Source of the DNA: Acidilobaceae archaeon
GTDB taxonomy: Archaea; Thermoproteota; Thermoprotei_A; Sulfolobales; Acidilobaceae
DNA: 64,000 bases
NCBI GenBank assembly: GCA_027046245.1
Contig: JALTZJ010000009.1
Coordinates: 21,596 to 85,595, forward strand
Direction of reading: 5' to 3'
The notes under the pieces were generated by a model. It was not told where the DNA came from, searched no databases, and saw only the letters and a list, made by a program, of their open reading frames with translations. Every line of letters begins with the position of its first letter. Positions within the stretch are counted from its first letter, which is position 1. Made by a program: the position numbers and the translations under genes. This document shows positions 42,903 through 49,898 of this stretch, piece by piece.

Positions 42903-44552
42903 TTGGCTGTTCACTGGCTAGACAAGCTTGTAGGCGAGCTTGAGGAGAAGCTCAAGAGTAGGGATAAGGATGTACTCGTGTTCAATGGCGGTTTGAGTGT
43001 TAGCGGGTTGCAGCATATTGGTAGGCTTCGCGGCGAGGTTCTCATTCCTGAGGCTGTTAGGAGGGAGCTTGAGAAGAGGGGGTTCAGGGTACGCCAGCTT
43101 TTGACTATCTACACTCAGGACCCCTGGAAGGGTAAGAAGGAGCAGCTGCAGGCGTTCAGGGATCCCGAGGAGGCTAAGCAGTATACTGGGTGGCCGTTGA
43201 TCAGGGTTCCGGACCCTGAGGGGTGCCATGATAACTGGGTTGAGCACTACTGGAGCGATTTCGGCCCCTACCTGAAGGAGTTCACCGACGGCAGGATAGA
43301 GTTTGTGACCACGACTGACCTCTATAGGGGGAAGCTGAAGGAGTTTACCCTCCGCCTTGTGATTCCCCGTAAAGAGGAGGTTAGGCGGGTCATTAACAAG
43401 TATAGGGGTAGGAAGCCCTATCCGCCCGAGTGGATACCCGTTGAGCCGATATGCGAGAGGTGCGGTAGGATAGACTCCACCGAGGCCCTAGAACTTCTAG
43501 ACGGCGGGGAGAGGGTTAGGTATAGGTGCAGCCACTGCGGCCACGAGGGGGTAACGAGGATAGAGGATTCAAAGCTGAATTGGAGGCTCGAATGGGTAGG
43601 AGTATGGTGGAGTCTCGGCGTCGACTTCGAGCCATACGGTAAGGATCATGCGACGCCTGGAGGCAGCAGGGACTCATGCAACGACCTGGCCGTGAATGTC
43701 TTCGGCTTCGAGCCTCCCGAGGGCCTGCCCTACGAGTGGGTAGCGGTGAGGATAGGAGGTAGGGAAGCTGATATGACGAGCAGTGGCTTCGTGGGTGTGA
43801 CCCCCAGGGAATGGCTCGACGTCGCCCACCCGCAGGTGCTCCGCTTCCTCTACTTCCTCCACCCGCCGATGAAGAAGGTCGTCGTCGATATGACGGAAAT
43901 CCCGTCATACTACAGTCAGTACTACAGGGCTGAGCGCATCTACTTCGGCCTGGAGGAGGCTGAGGGAGAGGAAGGCGAGATCCTAAGAAGGACGTACGAG
44001 TTAAGCCACCCAGCTGCACCGCCTAGGGAGCCTCCTAGCCAGCCGCCATACGGCCACGTAGCTATCATAGTACAGGTTGTACCCCGCGAGAAGCTCCCAG
44101 AGGAGGCTCTTAGGAGGCTCAAAAGGGCAGGCCACCTAAAGGATGACGAGTACAGTATAAGATGGGCAACCGAGCTGGTGTGGAAGGCGCTCAACTGGGT
44201 AGAACGCTACGCACCCGAGAGACTTAAATTCACGATACCCCAGGAGGTGCCCGAGGAGGCAGCCAAGGAGATACGAGACCCTGAGAGGCTCGAGGCTGCA
44301 GCCAAGGCCCTTGAGCCCCTAGAGGAGTGGGACGAGGAGACCGTGAGGGACGCACTGGTCAAGTTCGGAGCAGGCATGAGCGGTAGAGAACGAAGAGAAT
44401 TCTATAGGGACTTCTACCTGGCATTCGTAGGCAGGCCCTACGGCCCCAGAGCAGCACCCCTCCTAGCAGTGCTCGGCAAGGACTTCAGCGTAGCCAGGCT
44501 CAGGGAGGCTGCCGAAAAGGCTAGACTGATGAAGGAGCGAGCAGATACCTGA
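42903..44552 (+). CDS. lysS: Lysyl-tRNA synthetase, class I, with an unusual KMSKS segment
   Basis: 549 residues. The HIGH motif is QHIG (about 37-40) within NGGLSVSGLQHIGRLRGE; zinc fingers CERCG and CSHCG lie near residue 190-220, and PYGKDHATPGGSRDSCNDLA is conserved. The region aligned with KMSKS in bacterial/euryarchaeal LysRS-I reads ADMTSSGFVG (about 289-298), so the two lysines are absent. This may be how crenarchaeal LysRS-I looks or may be a local divergence; it cannot be decided from the sequence alone. Start TTG at 42903. The 3' end overlaps the convergent PCNA gene by 32 bases. Confidence 0.9.
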   Translation: MAVHWLDKLVGELEEKLKSRDKDVLVFNGGLSVSGLQHIGRLRGEVLIPEAVRRELEKRGFRVRQLLTIYTQDPWKGKKEQLQAFRDPEEAKQYTGWPLIRVPDPEGCHDNWVEHYWSDFGPYLKEFTDGRIEFVTTTDLYRGKLKEFTLRLVIPRKEEVRRVINKYRGRKPYPPEWIPVEPICERCGRIDSTEALELLDGGERVRYRCSHCGHEGVTRIEDSKLNWRLEWVGVWWSLGVDFEPYGKDHATPGGSRDSCNDLAVNVFGFEPPEGLPYEWVAVRIGGREADMTSSGFVGVTPREWLDVAHPQVLRFLYFLHPPMKKVVVDMTEIPSYYSQYYRAERIYFGLEEAEGEEGEILRRTYELSHPAAPPREPPSQPPYGHVAIIVQVVPREKLPEEALRRLKRAGHLKDDEYSIRWATELVWKALNWVERYAPERLKFTIPQEVPEEAAKEIRDPERLEAAAKALEPLEEWDEETVRDALVKFGAGMSGRERREFYRDFYLAFVGRPYGPRAAPLLAVLGKDFSVARLREAAEKARLMKERADT

Positions 44553-45303
44553 CCCTGCTGCCATCCGGCGCCTTGAAGACGAGTTCAAGTGGCTTGTCAC
44601 TGCTGAACCTTATATCAACGCTTTCCGCTATCTTAGCTAGGTTAAGCACTTTCTTGAGATAGTTTACGTCGTACCTGCTGGAAGCAGGGCTAGAAACCTC
44701 TAGGAATAAGAGGGCCGGGCTATCCCTCGTCAGCCTCGCCTCGGCACGGCTCCTGCCCTCGCCGAAACTCCTGATAGTGAGGCTGTCCTCGTCGGCCTCG
44801 AACTCGGCCACGTCGCCAACCAGCTCTATATCCTTCAAGGCCTTCTTAACAACATCGCTTATCACGCTAGCCTGCACGTCGAAGTCAAGCTTAATCTCCT
44901 CCGGAACATCAACCATCACTTCAAGGTTAGGCAGTAGATACCGTTTCACCACCGAACTCTCTATCTTTAAGTAGACCCTCTCCGTCGTAACCCTAACTTC
45001 AAGCTGCTCCCCCTTCTTACCCCTTTTAACAGCATTCTTCAAAGCCTCAAGATTAACACCCATCTCGACCCTCTCCCCGCCACGATAATCAAAGTCTATG
45101 AAAGCCTCGGAGGGAAGCGTGAGCTCAATCAACGCTATCTTAGCCGGATCCATACCCACAACCCTAACACCATCACCAGTAATCACGAATAGAGCCTCAT
45201 CCAGAATCTTACTCACACCATCAACCATCTCTCTAAACAACTTAGCATCATACCTAAACATAGCATCATACTCCTGAACCTCACTCTCAATACCAACACT
45301 CAA
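44521..45303 (-). CDS. pcn: PCNA sliding clamp
   Basis: 260 residues from the TTG at 45303, or 246 from the ATG at 45261; TTG is favoured because a TATA box and a GGGGG Shine-Dalgarno stand just upstream. The two-domain clamp pattern is visible: LDEALFVITGDGVRVVGMDPAKIALIELTLP, the interdomain loop, LPNLEVMVDVPEEIKLDF and the C-terminal SSPASSRYDVNYLKKVLNL and YLLAPSSV. Crenarchaea usually make heterotrimeric clamps from three PCNAs; only one is in this window. It tethers polymerase, ligase and nucleases to DNA. Confidence 0.92.
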   Translation of the reverse strand: MSVGIESEVQEYDAMFRYDAKLFREMVDGVSKILDEALFVITGDGVRVVGMDPAKIALIELTLPSEAFIDFDYRGGERVEMGVNLEALKNAVKRGKKGEQLEVRVTTERVYLKIESSVVKRYLLPNLEVMVDVPEEIKLDFDVQASVISDVVKKALKDIELVGDVAEFEADEDSLTIRSFGEGRSRAEARLTRDSPALLFLEVSSPASSRYDVNYLKKVLNLAKIAESVDIRFSSDKPLELVFKAPDGSRVRYLLAPSSV

Positions 45304-45343
45304 ACCGCACAACCCCCAAAATAAGACAATGAGGGAAAACACG

Positions 45344-45353
45344 GAAATATAAG
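45344..45353 (-). promoter_or_regulatory. TATA box of the PCNA gene
   Basis: On the minus strand CTTATATTTC with CCCCTCT before it (possible BRE). It is about 41-50 bases before the TTG start. A transcript would start near 45323, and its leader would carry the GGGGG at 45313-45317. Confidence 0.55.
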
Positions 45354-45481
45354 AGGGGAGAAAGGGGGAGGCACCCCCTAAACTGCTAACAATAAGCCAC
45401 CTAAAGGGAGAACACAGACATAGAGAAACACCGTAAGAAGAAATTACATTACCATGCAAGCCCCTCTAGACCAAAACTCTA

Positions 45482-45567
45482 TGGGGGCCGATGACTTATA
45501 CGCCATCGCCCGACAAGGCTCACCTCACAACAAAAGTGGGGAGAGCCCGTCCCCCAAGAGGCCCCCA
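45482..45567. other. Potential structured element (nested inverted repeats)
   Basis: TGGGGGCC (45482-45489) is the exact reverse complement of GGCCCCCA (45560-45567). Between them, CGATG/CATCG and GGGGA/TCCCC can form two inner hairpins, so the strand could fold into a closed three-way structure of 86 bases. It is the only ordered structure in the intergenic region. No known RNA family is recognised; DNA cruciform or chance are alternatives. Confidence 0.3.
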
Positions 45568-45870
45568 CGAAACAGCGATCAAATGCCACACTACACTACG
45601 CTTTTTATTATTCTCTATTGACTATACAAAACAAATACTAAGCGACTATTAAAAATCTTTAAAGTAGTATGCTTTTTCTCCCGTTTTAATTTAAACACAT
45701 ATATTGAAAATGAAAATCTAGGGACGTTAGGGTGAATCAACGATAACGGTAACATTTATCACAATGATGATCGCGATCCATAGAGACTTTGACCACGCAC
45801 ACAGACCCCGAAACTAGATTGACCGCAATCATCAGTCGCTTCAACATAGAACTCACTGACCACTTCGTAG

Positions 45871-45919
45871 ATGGAGCCGCCGGCGGGATTCGAACCCGCG
45901 ACCACCGGCTTACAAGGCC
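45871..45919 (-). repeat. Truncated tRNA-Thr copy: 49-bp direct repeat, candidate attachment site
   Basis: Bases 45871-45919 are identical to 46628-46676, i.e. the 3' part of the intact tRNA-Thr: CCA, discriminator, T arm, variable region and 3' anticodon stem, plus the anticodon loop and part of the 5' anticodon stem. Identity ends at the base after AAGGCC. No 5' half is present, so it cannot be a functional tRNA. This is the mark left by site-specific integration into the tRNA 3' half. Confidence 0.85.
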
Positions 45920-46083
45920 AGAAAGTATAAATACTACAGCTTTAGTGTGTTATGAGAATCTGAAACGATTATAGAGAATGTAGTGTTCAAAATGATATTC
46001 ATTAATGTAAGCTGAAACATCTGCAGGTTGCCAAGGATTTTTATCCTGGGAGCGGATTATAGTTTTAGGGGCGATGCCCTAGG

Positions 46084-46320
46084 ATGCGCGTAAGAGTCAT
46101 TGTTTGGCGCGATGAGGACATGTATGTTGCTAGAGAGGTTGTTACAGGGGTTATCAGCCAAGGCAAGACTGTTGATGAGGCCGTCATGAATCTCCGAGAG
46201 GCACTAGAGCTGTACCTGGAGGAAGCTCCTGAGGCGCTGGAGAAGCTAGAGCAACTCGACAGGGGCATTGTTGGTGTGCTAGAGGTTGAAGCAGAGGCTC
46301 CCAAGACTGTCAGGGCGTGA
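46084..46320 (+). CDS. hicB: HicB-type antitoxin
   Basis: 78 residues. A partial RNase H-like fold of the HicB/UPF0150 family: MRVRVIVWRDEDMYVARE, GVISQGKTVDEAVMNLREALELYLEE. The segment SQGKTVDEA with the following helix is the most typical part. In hicAB modules it binds HicA and controls transcription. Its C-terminal DNA-binding part is short. It overlaps the start of HicA by 35 bases. ATG at 46084. Confidence 0.75.
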   Translation: MRVRVIVWRDEDMYVAREVVTGVISQGKTVDEAVMNLREALELYLEEAPEALEKLEQLDRGIVGVLEVEAEAPKTVRA

Positions 46321-46531
46321 AGTTGTAGAGCTACTCGTCAGAAAATTCGGATTTACCTTGAGAAGACAACGTGGGAGTCACGTAGTCCTAGTCAAGTACA
46401 CCGGTGATAGGAAGATTGTAACTGTCGTGCCACTTCACCCAGAGCTAAAGCCTGGCACTCTTCTCGGAGTACTTGAACTAGCGGGGATAGATAGAGAGGA
46501 ATTCTTGAAGGCGTATGAAGAAGACTGCTAA
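46286..46531 (+). CDS. hicA: HicA-type mRNA interferase toxin
   Basis: 81 residues with the dsRBD-like HicA fold: SGREVVELLVRKFGFTLRRQRGSHVVLVKY, TVVPLHPELKPGTLLGVLELAGIDREEFL. The catalytic histidine is in RGSHVV. HicA cuts mRNA unless bound by HicB. TTG start at 46286, inside the 3' end of hicB, which is unusual since many hicAB systems have the toxin first. A later start is unlikely because the SGREV strand is needed. Confidence 0.78.
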   Translation: MKQRLPRLSGREVVELLVRKFGFTLRRQRGSHVVLVKYTGDRKIVTVVPLHPELKPGTLLGVLELAGIDREEFLKAYEEDC

Positions 46532-46627
46532 AATGAACCTTGCTACTCAACGACTGCATAGAGCTAGCCGGTTATTGACACTTTAAGCAATTACATTCTA
46601 TACGATGTGTAAGACAACAAGAAATGT

Positions 46628-46676
46628 ATGGAGCCGCCGGCGGGATTCGAACCCGCGACCACCGGCTTACAAGGCC
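46628..46676 (-). repeat. 49-bp direct repeat inside intact tRNA-Thr (second attachment-site copy)
   Basis: Identical to 45871-45919. It is the 3' half of tRNA-Thr, from CCA to within the anticodon stem. The flanking base differs on both sides (T before, G after in this copy; G before, A after in the other), so the exact match is 49 bases. Confidence 0.85.
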
Positions 46677-46723
46677 GGCGCTTTCGGCCCCGCGCAGGGG
46701 TCTGCCAGCTGAGCTACGGCGGC
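46629..46723 (-). tRNA. tRNA-Thr (TGT) with an intron-like insertion in the D arm
   Basis: Acceptor GCCGCCG/CGGCGGC with discriminator T (46632) and encoded CCA (46629-46631); T arm GCGGG-TTCGAAT-CCCGC; anticodon stem CCGGC/GCCGG with loop CTTGTAA (anticodon TGT). The D stem GCTC finds its partner GAGC only after removing 19 bases (46682-46700; CCCCTGCGCGGGGCCGAAA on the minus strand, which folds with CCCC/GGGG). The intron thus lies at about 24/25 in the D arm, not at 37/38. The 3' half is duplicated at 45871-45919. Confidence 0.9.
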
Positions 46724-46759
46724 GCCCCTGTTTCCCTTCTCTCGTCGCGCTGGGGTTTT

Positions 46760-47833
46760 TCAGTGTTCAGGTTTCCTGAAAACTATTATGTCGACCCAGA
46801 GGTCTCCGTGACGCACTCTTCGAGTGTGCTCCTCCTTGAGGCCGGCTTTCTCGGCGGCTTGCCTTAGGTAGCCTGGCTCCGCGGTGATTATCGCTGCAGT
46901 GGCGCCGGGCTTCATTATCTTGGCTGATTCCGGCATGAACCTGCGGTATAGTATTCTCACGTCTATGGGGTCTCCTAGTCTTATGCCGTAGGGGGGATTG
47001 CTGATTATCCTGTCTACGCTCTCTTCCTCTAGGATGCTTGAGAGCTTGGTGGCGTCACCGTGTATTACCTCTACCCTTCTGGCGACCCTGGCGCTCCAAG
47101 AGTTTAGTAGTGCCCCTTCGGCGTGCCTCCTGTTTAGCTCTACGCAGATGAGCCTAGCTGTGGGGAAGAGGAGGGCTGCCTCGATCGCTACGGTTCCGCC
47201 GCCGCACATGGGGTCTAGTATTACCTCGCCGTCTCTGGCGCCTGCGAGGCGTAGCATGGCGTAGGCTAGTGTAGCCTTTAACGCTGCCGGGTGGTCGTAG
47301 ACCCTGTAGCGGCGGCGGTGCCTGCTCCGCTCCCCCGTGACCAGCGGGCCCACCATCAATTGATCATGGTCTAGGTACGCCTGTATGACTACAGTAGGGC
47401 TTGATAAGCGGACCATGGGGACTACTCCTTCCTCCTCTAGGGCTCTCCTCTGGACGGCGTCGCCAACCTTTGCCGCTAGCTCCACGCTAGTGTATTCATG
47501 CCCCTCTCCTACTCTGACTCCCTCCACGGCGAAGGCGCCGTTGACTGGTATGTAGCGGTGGAGCCTCGCTCCGTAGGCTATACGCCATGCATCGTCTAGG
47601 CCCGCTCTTGATAGCCTAACGCTTCCTTCTCCTACCACTATAAATGCGCTGTGTATGCTCCTCAGCTGCTGGATCTGGGCTAGGACTAGCCAGTCCCTCG
47701 TGCTCTTAGCCTCGAATACTACCCTGCCTCTACCATCCTTAGCCTCTACTATGCTCGCCCCGTCTACTTCCCACTCTATCTCCTCCGCTACTATGTCCTC
47801 GGTGCCCGGGTTGCAGGTAGCGACTAACTTCAT
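46760..47833 (-). CDS. Trm14-type tRNA (guanine-6-N2) methyltransferase
   Basis: 357 residues. An N-terminal THUMP domain (residues about 1-150) is followed by a Rossmann methyltransferase with ILDPMCGGGTVAIEAALLFP, CVELNRRHAEGA, IHGDAT and the catalytic NPPYGIRLGD. THUMP plus NPPYG is the make-up of Trm14/TrmN, which methylates N2 of G6 in tRNA; TrmG10 is a close alternative. It is the last gene of the minus-strand modification cluster; its first 95 bases overlap the 3' end of the TrmJ gene in another frame. Start ATG at 47833. Confidence 0.82.
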   Translation of the reverse strand: MKLVATCNPGTEDIVAEEIEWEVDGASIVEAKDGRGRVVFEAKSTRDWLVLAQIQQLRSIHSAFIVVGEGSVRLSRAGLDDAWRIAYGARLHRYIPVNGAFAVEGVRVGEGHEYTSVELAAKVGDAVQRRALEEEGVVPMVRLSSPTVVIQAYLDHDQLMVGPLVTGERSRHRRRYRVYDHPAALKATLAYAMLRLAGARDGEVILDPMCGGGTVAIEAALLFPTARLICVELNRRHAEGALLNSWSARVARRVEVIHGDATKLSSILEEESVDRIISNPPYGIRLGDPIDVRILYRRFMPESAKIMKPGATAAIITAEPGYLRQAAEKAGLKEEHTRRVRHGDLWVDIIVFRKPEH

Positions 47834-48524
47834 CGCTGCAGCCCAGCGCTCTGCATGCCCTACTCAGGAGGTATAGAAGGTTCTCTGCCTCTCTAGGGGC
47901 TATGCAGGGTTTCCCCGCTATCCTCCTTAACGTTAGGATTAGCTCCTCTACCTTCTCCCTGTGGGCTAGTCTGGGGGCGAGGGCCCTGGTGTAAGCCTCT
48001 ACCAATAACAGCTTCTCGGGGTCTATAGGCTCTCCTCTAGCGGGGCCGTGACGCGCCTTGTACAACTCGTATAGGTATATCGCGGTGGCGTTTGCCAGGT
48101 TGAGTACAGGATATGCGGGGCTCGCTGGTATCGTGCTTAGCAGGGTGCAATGGGCGATCTCCCTCCTGGTGAGACCCACGCTCTCCCTCCCCATTACCAG
48201 CGCTACGGTACCTGGAGTCCTCGCAGCGGCTTCGGCGGCCTCCCAGGGCGCTACAGGTATCCTCAGGGCGTCTCTCTCGCTTGAATGCGCGCTGGTGCAT
48301 ATACTTAGAGACACGTCTTGTAGGGCCTCTGCTATATCGCCTACGATCACCGACTCGTAGAGCCTCCTAGCTGCTCTAGCTGCATACCTCTCTGCCTCAG
48401 CTATGCTAGCCTTCGGGGCCACTAGGTATAACTCGTCTACGTCGAAGTTGTCTGCCAGCCTAGCTATCATACCCAGGTTTATGCTACCCTCGACCCCTAC
48501 TAGGACTAGCCTCAGGCGGTCCAA
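47739..48524 (-). CDS. trmJ: TrmJ-type tRNA 2'-O-methyltransferase (SPOUT)
   Basis: 261 residues. The SpoU/TrmJ fold is seen in LVLVGVEGSINLGMIARLADNFDVDELYLVAP, VALVMGRESVGLTRREIAHC and the knot LLSTIPASPAYPVLNLANATAIYLYE. Archaeal TrmJ methylates the ribose of C32 in tRNA. The last 45 residues are Arg/Ser/Gly-rich (HRGHSSGGDRVGSRRGEHSRG) and lie over the 5' end of the Trm14 gene, so they may be an extension gained by stop loss. Overlaps the HemK-like gene by 41 bases at its start. Confidence 0.85.
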   Translation of the reverse strand: MDRLRLVLVGVEGSINLGMIARLADNFDVDELYLVAPKASIAEAERYAARAARRLYESVIVGDIAEALQDVSLSICTSAHSSERDALRIPVAPWEAAEAAARTPGTVALVMGRESVGLTRREIAHCTLLSTIPASPAYPVLNLANATAIYLYELYKARHGPARGEPIDPEKLLLVEAYTRALAPRLAHREKVEELILTLRRIAGKPCIAPREAENLLYLLSRACRALGCSDEVSRYLQPGHRGHSSGGDRVGSRRGEHSRG

Positions 48525-49152
48525 TCCAAGCCACCCTCAACGTCTCCATGAAGAAGCTGGCCTCGGCCATCACCATGTATGGGCGGCCCGCCTCCTTAGC
48601 CATAACTAGGGGGTCAACAGGGCTGAGGCTAGAATACACTATGACGACTTCGCGGGCGAGTCTGAACGCCTGTCTAACCATGGCCTCCATAACGCCGCCT
48701 GAACCGCTCCACCAGCCCTGTATAGCGTCTTCACCGCAACTATAGGGCTTAGCCTCCTCTGACGGCTCCTCGGGTAGGTAGGGGGGATTCAGAACCGCTA
48801 GATCCCATCCCGGCTTTAGGCACCTACACGAGTCGCATATAGCATAGAGGCATCTTCCCTCACCTATGGCGGCTCGAGTAGCAGCTACCGGGCAGTAGAA
48901 GAGGTCGCAGCATGCCTGCCTCGAGGGCTTGAATATCTCGGCCGCCGCGGCGCTTATCGCCCCGCTGCCTACTCCTATCTCGACGATTGAATCGTAGCTA
49001 CGCCCAGAGTCTCTAAGGGCCGCCAACGCCTCTATTAGCAGCTCCGTGTCGTCTCCAGGTGGGTAGACGCAGCCGCCTGCATAGACCCTTATATAGAGGT
49101 CTCCGGCCTCAACGTAGTGCTCCTCTAGGTCTCCACAGCCTTTAGGAAGCAC
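48484..49152 (-). CDS. HemK/Mtq2-like protein glutamine N5-methyltransferase
   Basis: 222 residues. A Rossmann methyltransferase with VYPPGDDTELLIEAL (N-terminal entry of Mtq2-type enzymes), VEIGVGSGAISAAAAE, then VLNPPYLP (the NPPY motif) and a cysteine-rich insert (QACCDLFYC, ICDSCRC). This class methylates the glutamine of the GGQ loop in class I release factor aRF1 and works with Trm112; a Trm112-like protein is encoded at 7091-7507. Overlaps KsgA by 28 bases and TrmJ by 41 bases. GTG start at 49152. Specificity by family only. Confidence 0.8.
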   Translation of the reverse strand: MLPKGCGDLEEHYVEAGDLYIRVYAGGCVYPPGDDTELLIEALAALRDSGRSYDSIVEIGVGSGAISAAAAEIFKPSRQACCDLFYCPVAATRAAIGEGRCLYAICDSCRCLKPGWDLAVLNPPYLPEEPSEEAKPYSCGEDAIQGWWSGSGGVMEAMVRQAFRLAREVVIVYSSLSPVDPLVMAKEAGRPYMVMAEASFFMETLRVAWIGPPEASPSRGRG

Positions 49153-49898
49153 TCGGGCTCCACCCCCCTAACTCTTGCACTTGGCGCCAGGCACGGCAGC
49201 CTAAGCCTCCTGCCCAGGCACTCCTCCAGGACGCGCACTGCAAGTTTATTCCTCCGGGTGAAAGCGCATCGCGCAAGGCGTAAAGCTTCCTCTACCCGGC
49301 TACTCCACCTCCTCCTCCGCACTAGCCTGACTACGGAAGTCCACACCTCAGGCCTTGGATAGTACCACCATGGAGGTATAGCACCCACTACCTCCACAGT
49401 GAATAGGAGCTGGGCTAGAACACTAAGCCGCCCATAATCACTGCTACCCGGCTCAGCAGTGATCCTGGCAGCGACCTCCCTTTGAACCCCCAGAACCGCG
49501 GTCGCAAGCCTATTATTCCTGGCAGCCGCCTCTATTATCTCACCTGTAAGGTTGAACGGCGTATTACTATATACAAGTTCGACGGGCCATTTCTCTAATG
49601 CCCTTACCCCGTCGCCCATTACCAGGGCTACATTGCCGGGAAGCACTCCTCTAAGCGTCTTCACTATTCTAGGGTCCGCCTCTACAGCCACTATCGAGGG
49701 TAATACACGAGAAGCCGGAAGGGTTATACTACCCAGGCCGGGGCCGATTTCAAGCGCGCTTCTAGCGCCTGGGGGGAAGGCTGAGAGGAATACGCGAGGC
49801 CCCCTCTCGTCTACCAGAAAATGCTGGCCTAGCCTACGGCTAGGCCTTACCCCCGCCTCTCTCGCCAGCCTTAACACCAGCTCCCTTAGCCTTGGCAC
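49125..49898 (-). CDS. ksgA: KsgA/Dim1 rRNA adenine dimethyltransferase
   Basis: 257 residues. RLGQHFLVDERGPRVFLSA, LEIGPGLGSITLPAS, VMGDGVRAL, YSNTPFNLTGEI and the C-terminal helix region with FTRRNKLAVRVLEE are all KsgA/Dim1 motifs. It dimethylates two adjacent adenosines at the 3' end of 16S rRNA. The classical NLPYN motif is here NTPFN. It lies between DUF655 and HemK in a cluster conserved in many archaea (eL21, Rpo4, DUF655, KsgA, HemK) and overlaps both neighbours. ATG at 49898. Confidence 0.93.
   Translation of the reverse strand: MPRLRELVLRLAREAGVRPSRRLGQHFLVDERGPRVFLSAFPPGARSALEIGPGLGSITLPASRVLPSIVAVEADPRIVKTLRGVLPGNVALVMGDGVRALEKWPVELVYSNTPFNLTGEIIEAAARNNRLATAVLGVQREVAARITAEPGSSDYGRLSVLAQLLFTVEVVGAIPPWWYYPRPEVWTSVVRLVRRRRWSSRVEEALRLARCAFTRRNKLAVRVLEECLGRRLRLPCLAPSARVRGVEPECFLKAVET

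Larger units (their letters stand above)
45304..45870. other. 567-base AT-rich intergenic region upstream of PCNA
   Basis: No reading frame of quality. After the PCNA promoter (45344-45353), bases 45482-45567 hold a set of inverted repeats (see separate entry), and 45600-45730 is strongly AT-rich (TTTTTATTATTC, TTAAAAATCTTTAAAG, TTTTAATTTAAAC). An AT-rich segment next to PCNA could mark a promoter cluster, an insertion relic or a replication origin, but I found no clear origin-recognition-box repeats. It ends at a truncated tRNA-Thr copy at 45871. Confidence 0.45.
45871..46676. mobile_element. Small integrated cassette carrying hicBA, bounded by tRNA-Thr direct repeats
   Basis: Two 49-bp identical copies of the tRNA-Thr 3' half in the same orientation flank 708 bases, giving a unit of 757 bp. 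The interior encodes only HicB (46084-46320) and HicA (46286-46531). No integrase is inside it, so it is either a remnant of a larger element or a minimal cassette moved by a recombinase from elsewhere. The intact tRNA at the right end was restored by the integrated copy. The tRNA itself has its intron in the 5' part, outside the repeat. Confidence 0.65.

Noticed and set aside
41897-42914. A short minus-strand frame upstream of the UbiA gene (42720-42914) as a separate gene
   Set aside because: It overlaps the N-terminus of UbiA in another phase and the divergent LysRS promoter region; no family pattern.
43516-44019. Long antisense frame (167 codons) opposite the LysRS gene
   Set aside because: Arg/Ser/Pro-rich antisense of a high-GC enzyme gene; the LysRS motifs on the other strand are decisive.
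45580-45760. Candidate replication origin in the AT-rich stretch near PCNA
   Set aside because: No Cdc6/Orc1 gene is nearby and no origin-recognition-box repeats were found; kept only as a question.
45764-45860. Possible box C/D RNA (ATGATGA at 45762, CTGA at about 45856)
   Set aside because: The distance is too long for an archaeal C/D RNA and no inner boxes are present.
45789-45974. 61-codon plus-strand frame across the truncated tRNA-Thr
   Set aside because: The sequence GIRTRDHRLTRP is a translation of a tRNA 3' half, a familiar artefact; it is explained by the direct repeat.
46628-46867. 79-codon plus-strand frame across tRNA-Thr
   Set aside because: PPAGFEPATTGLQGRRF is the plus-strand translation of the tRNA and not a protein.
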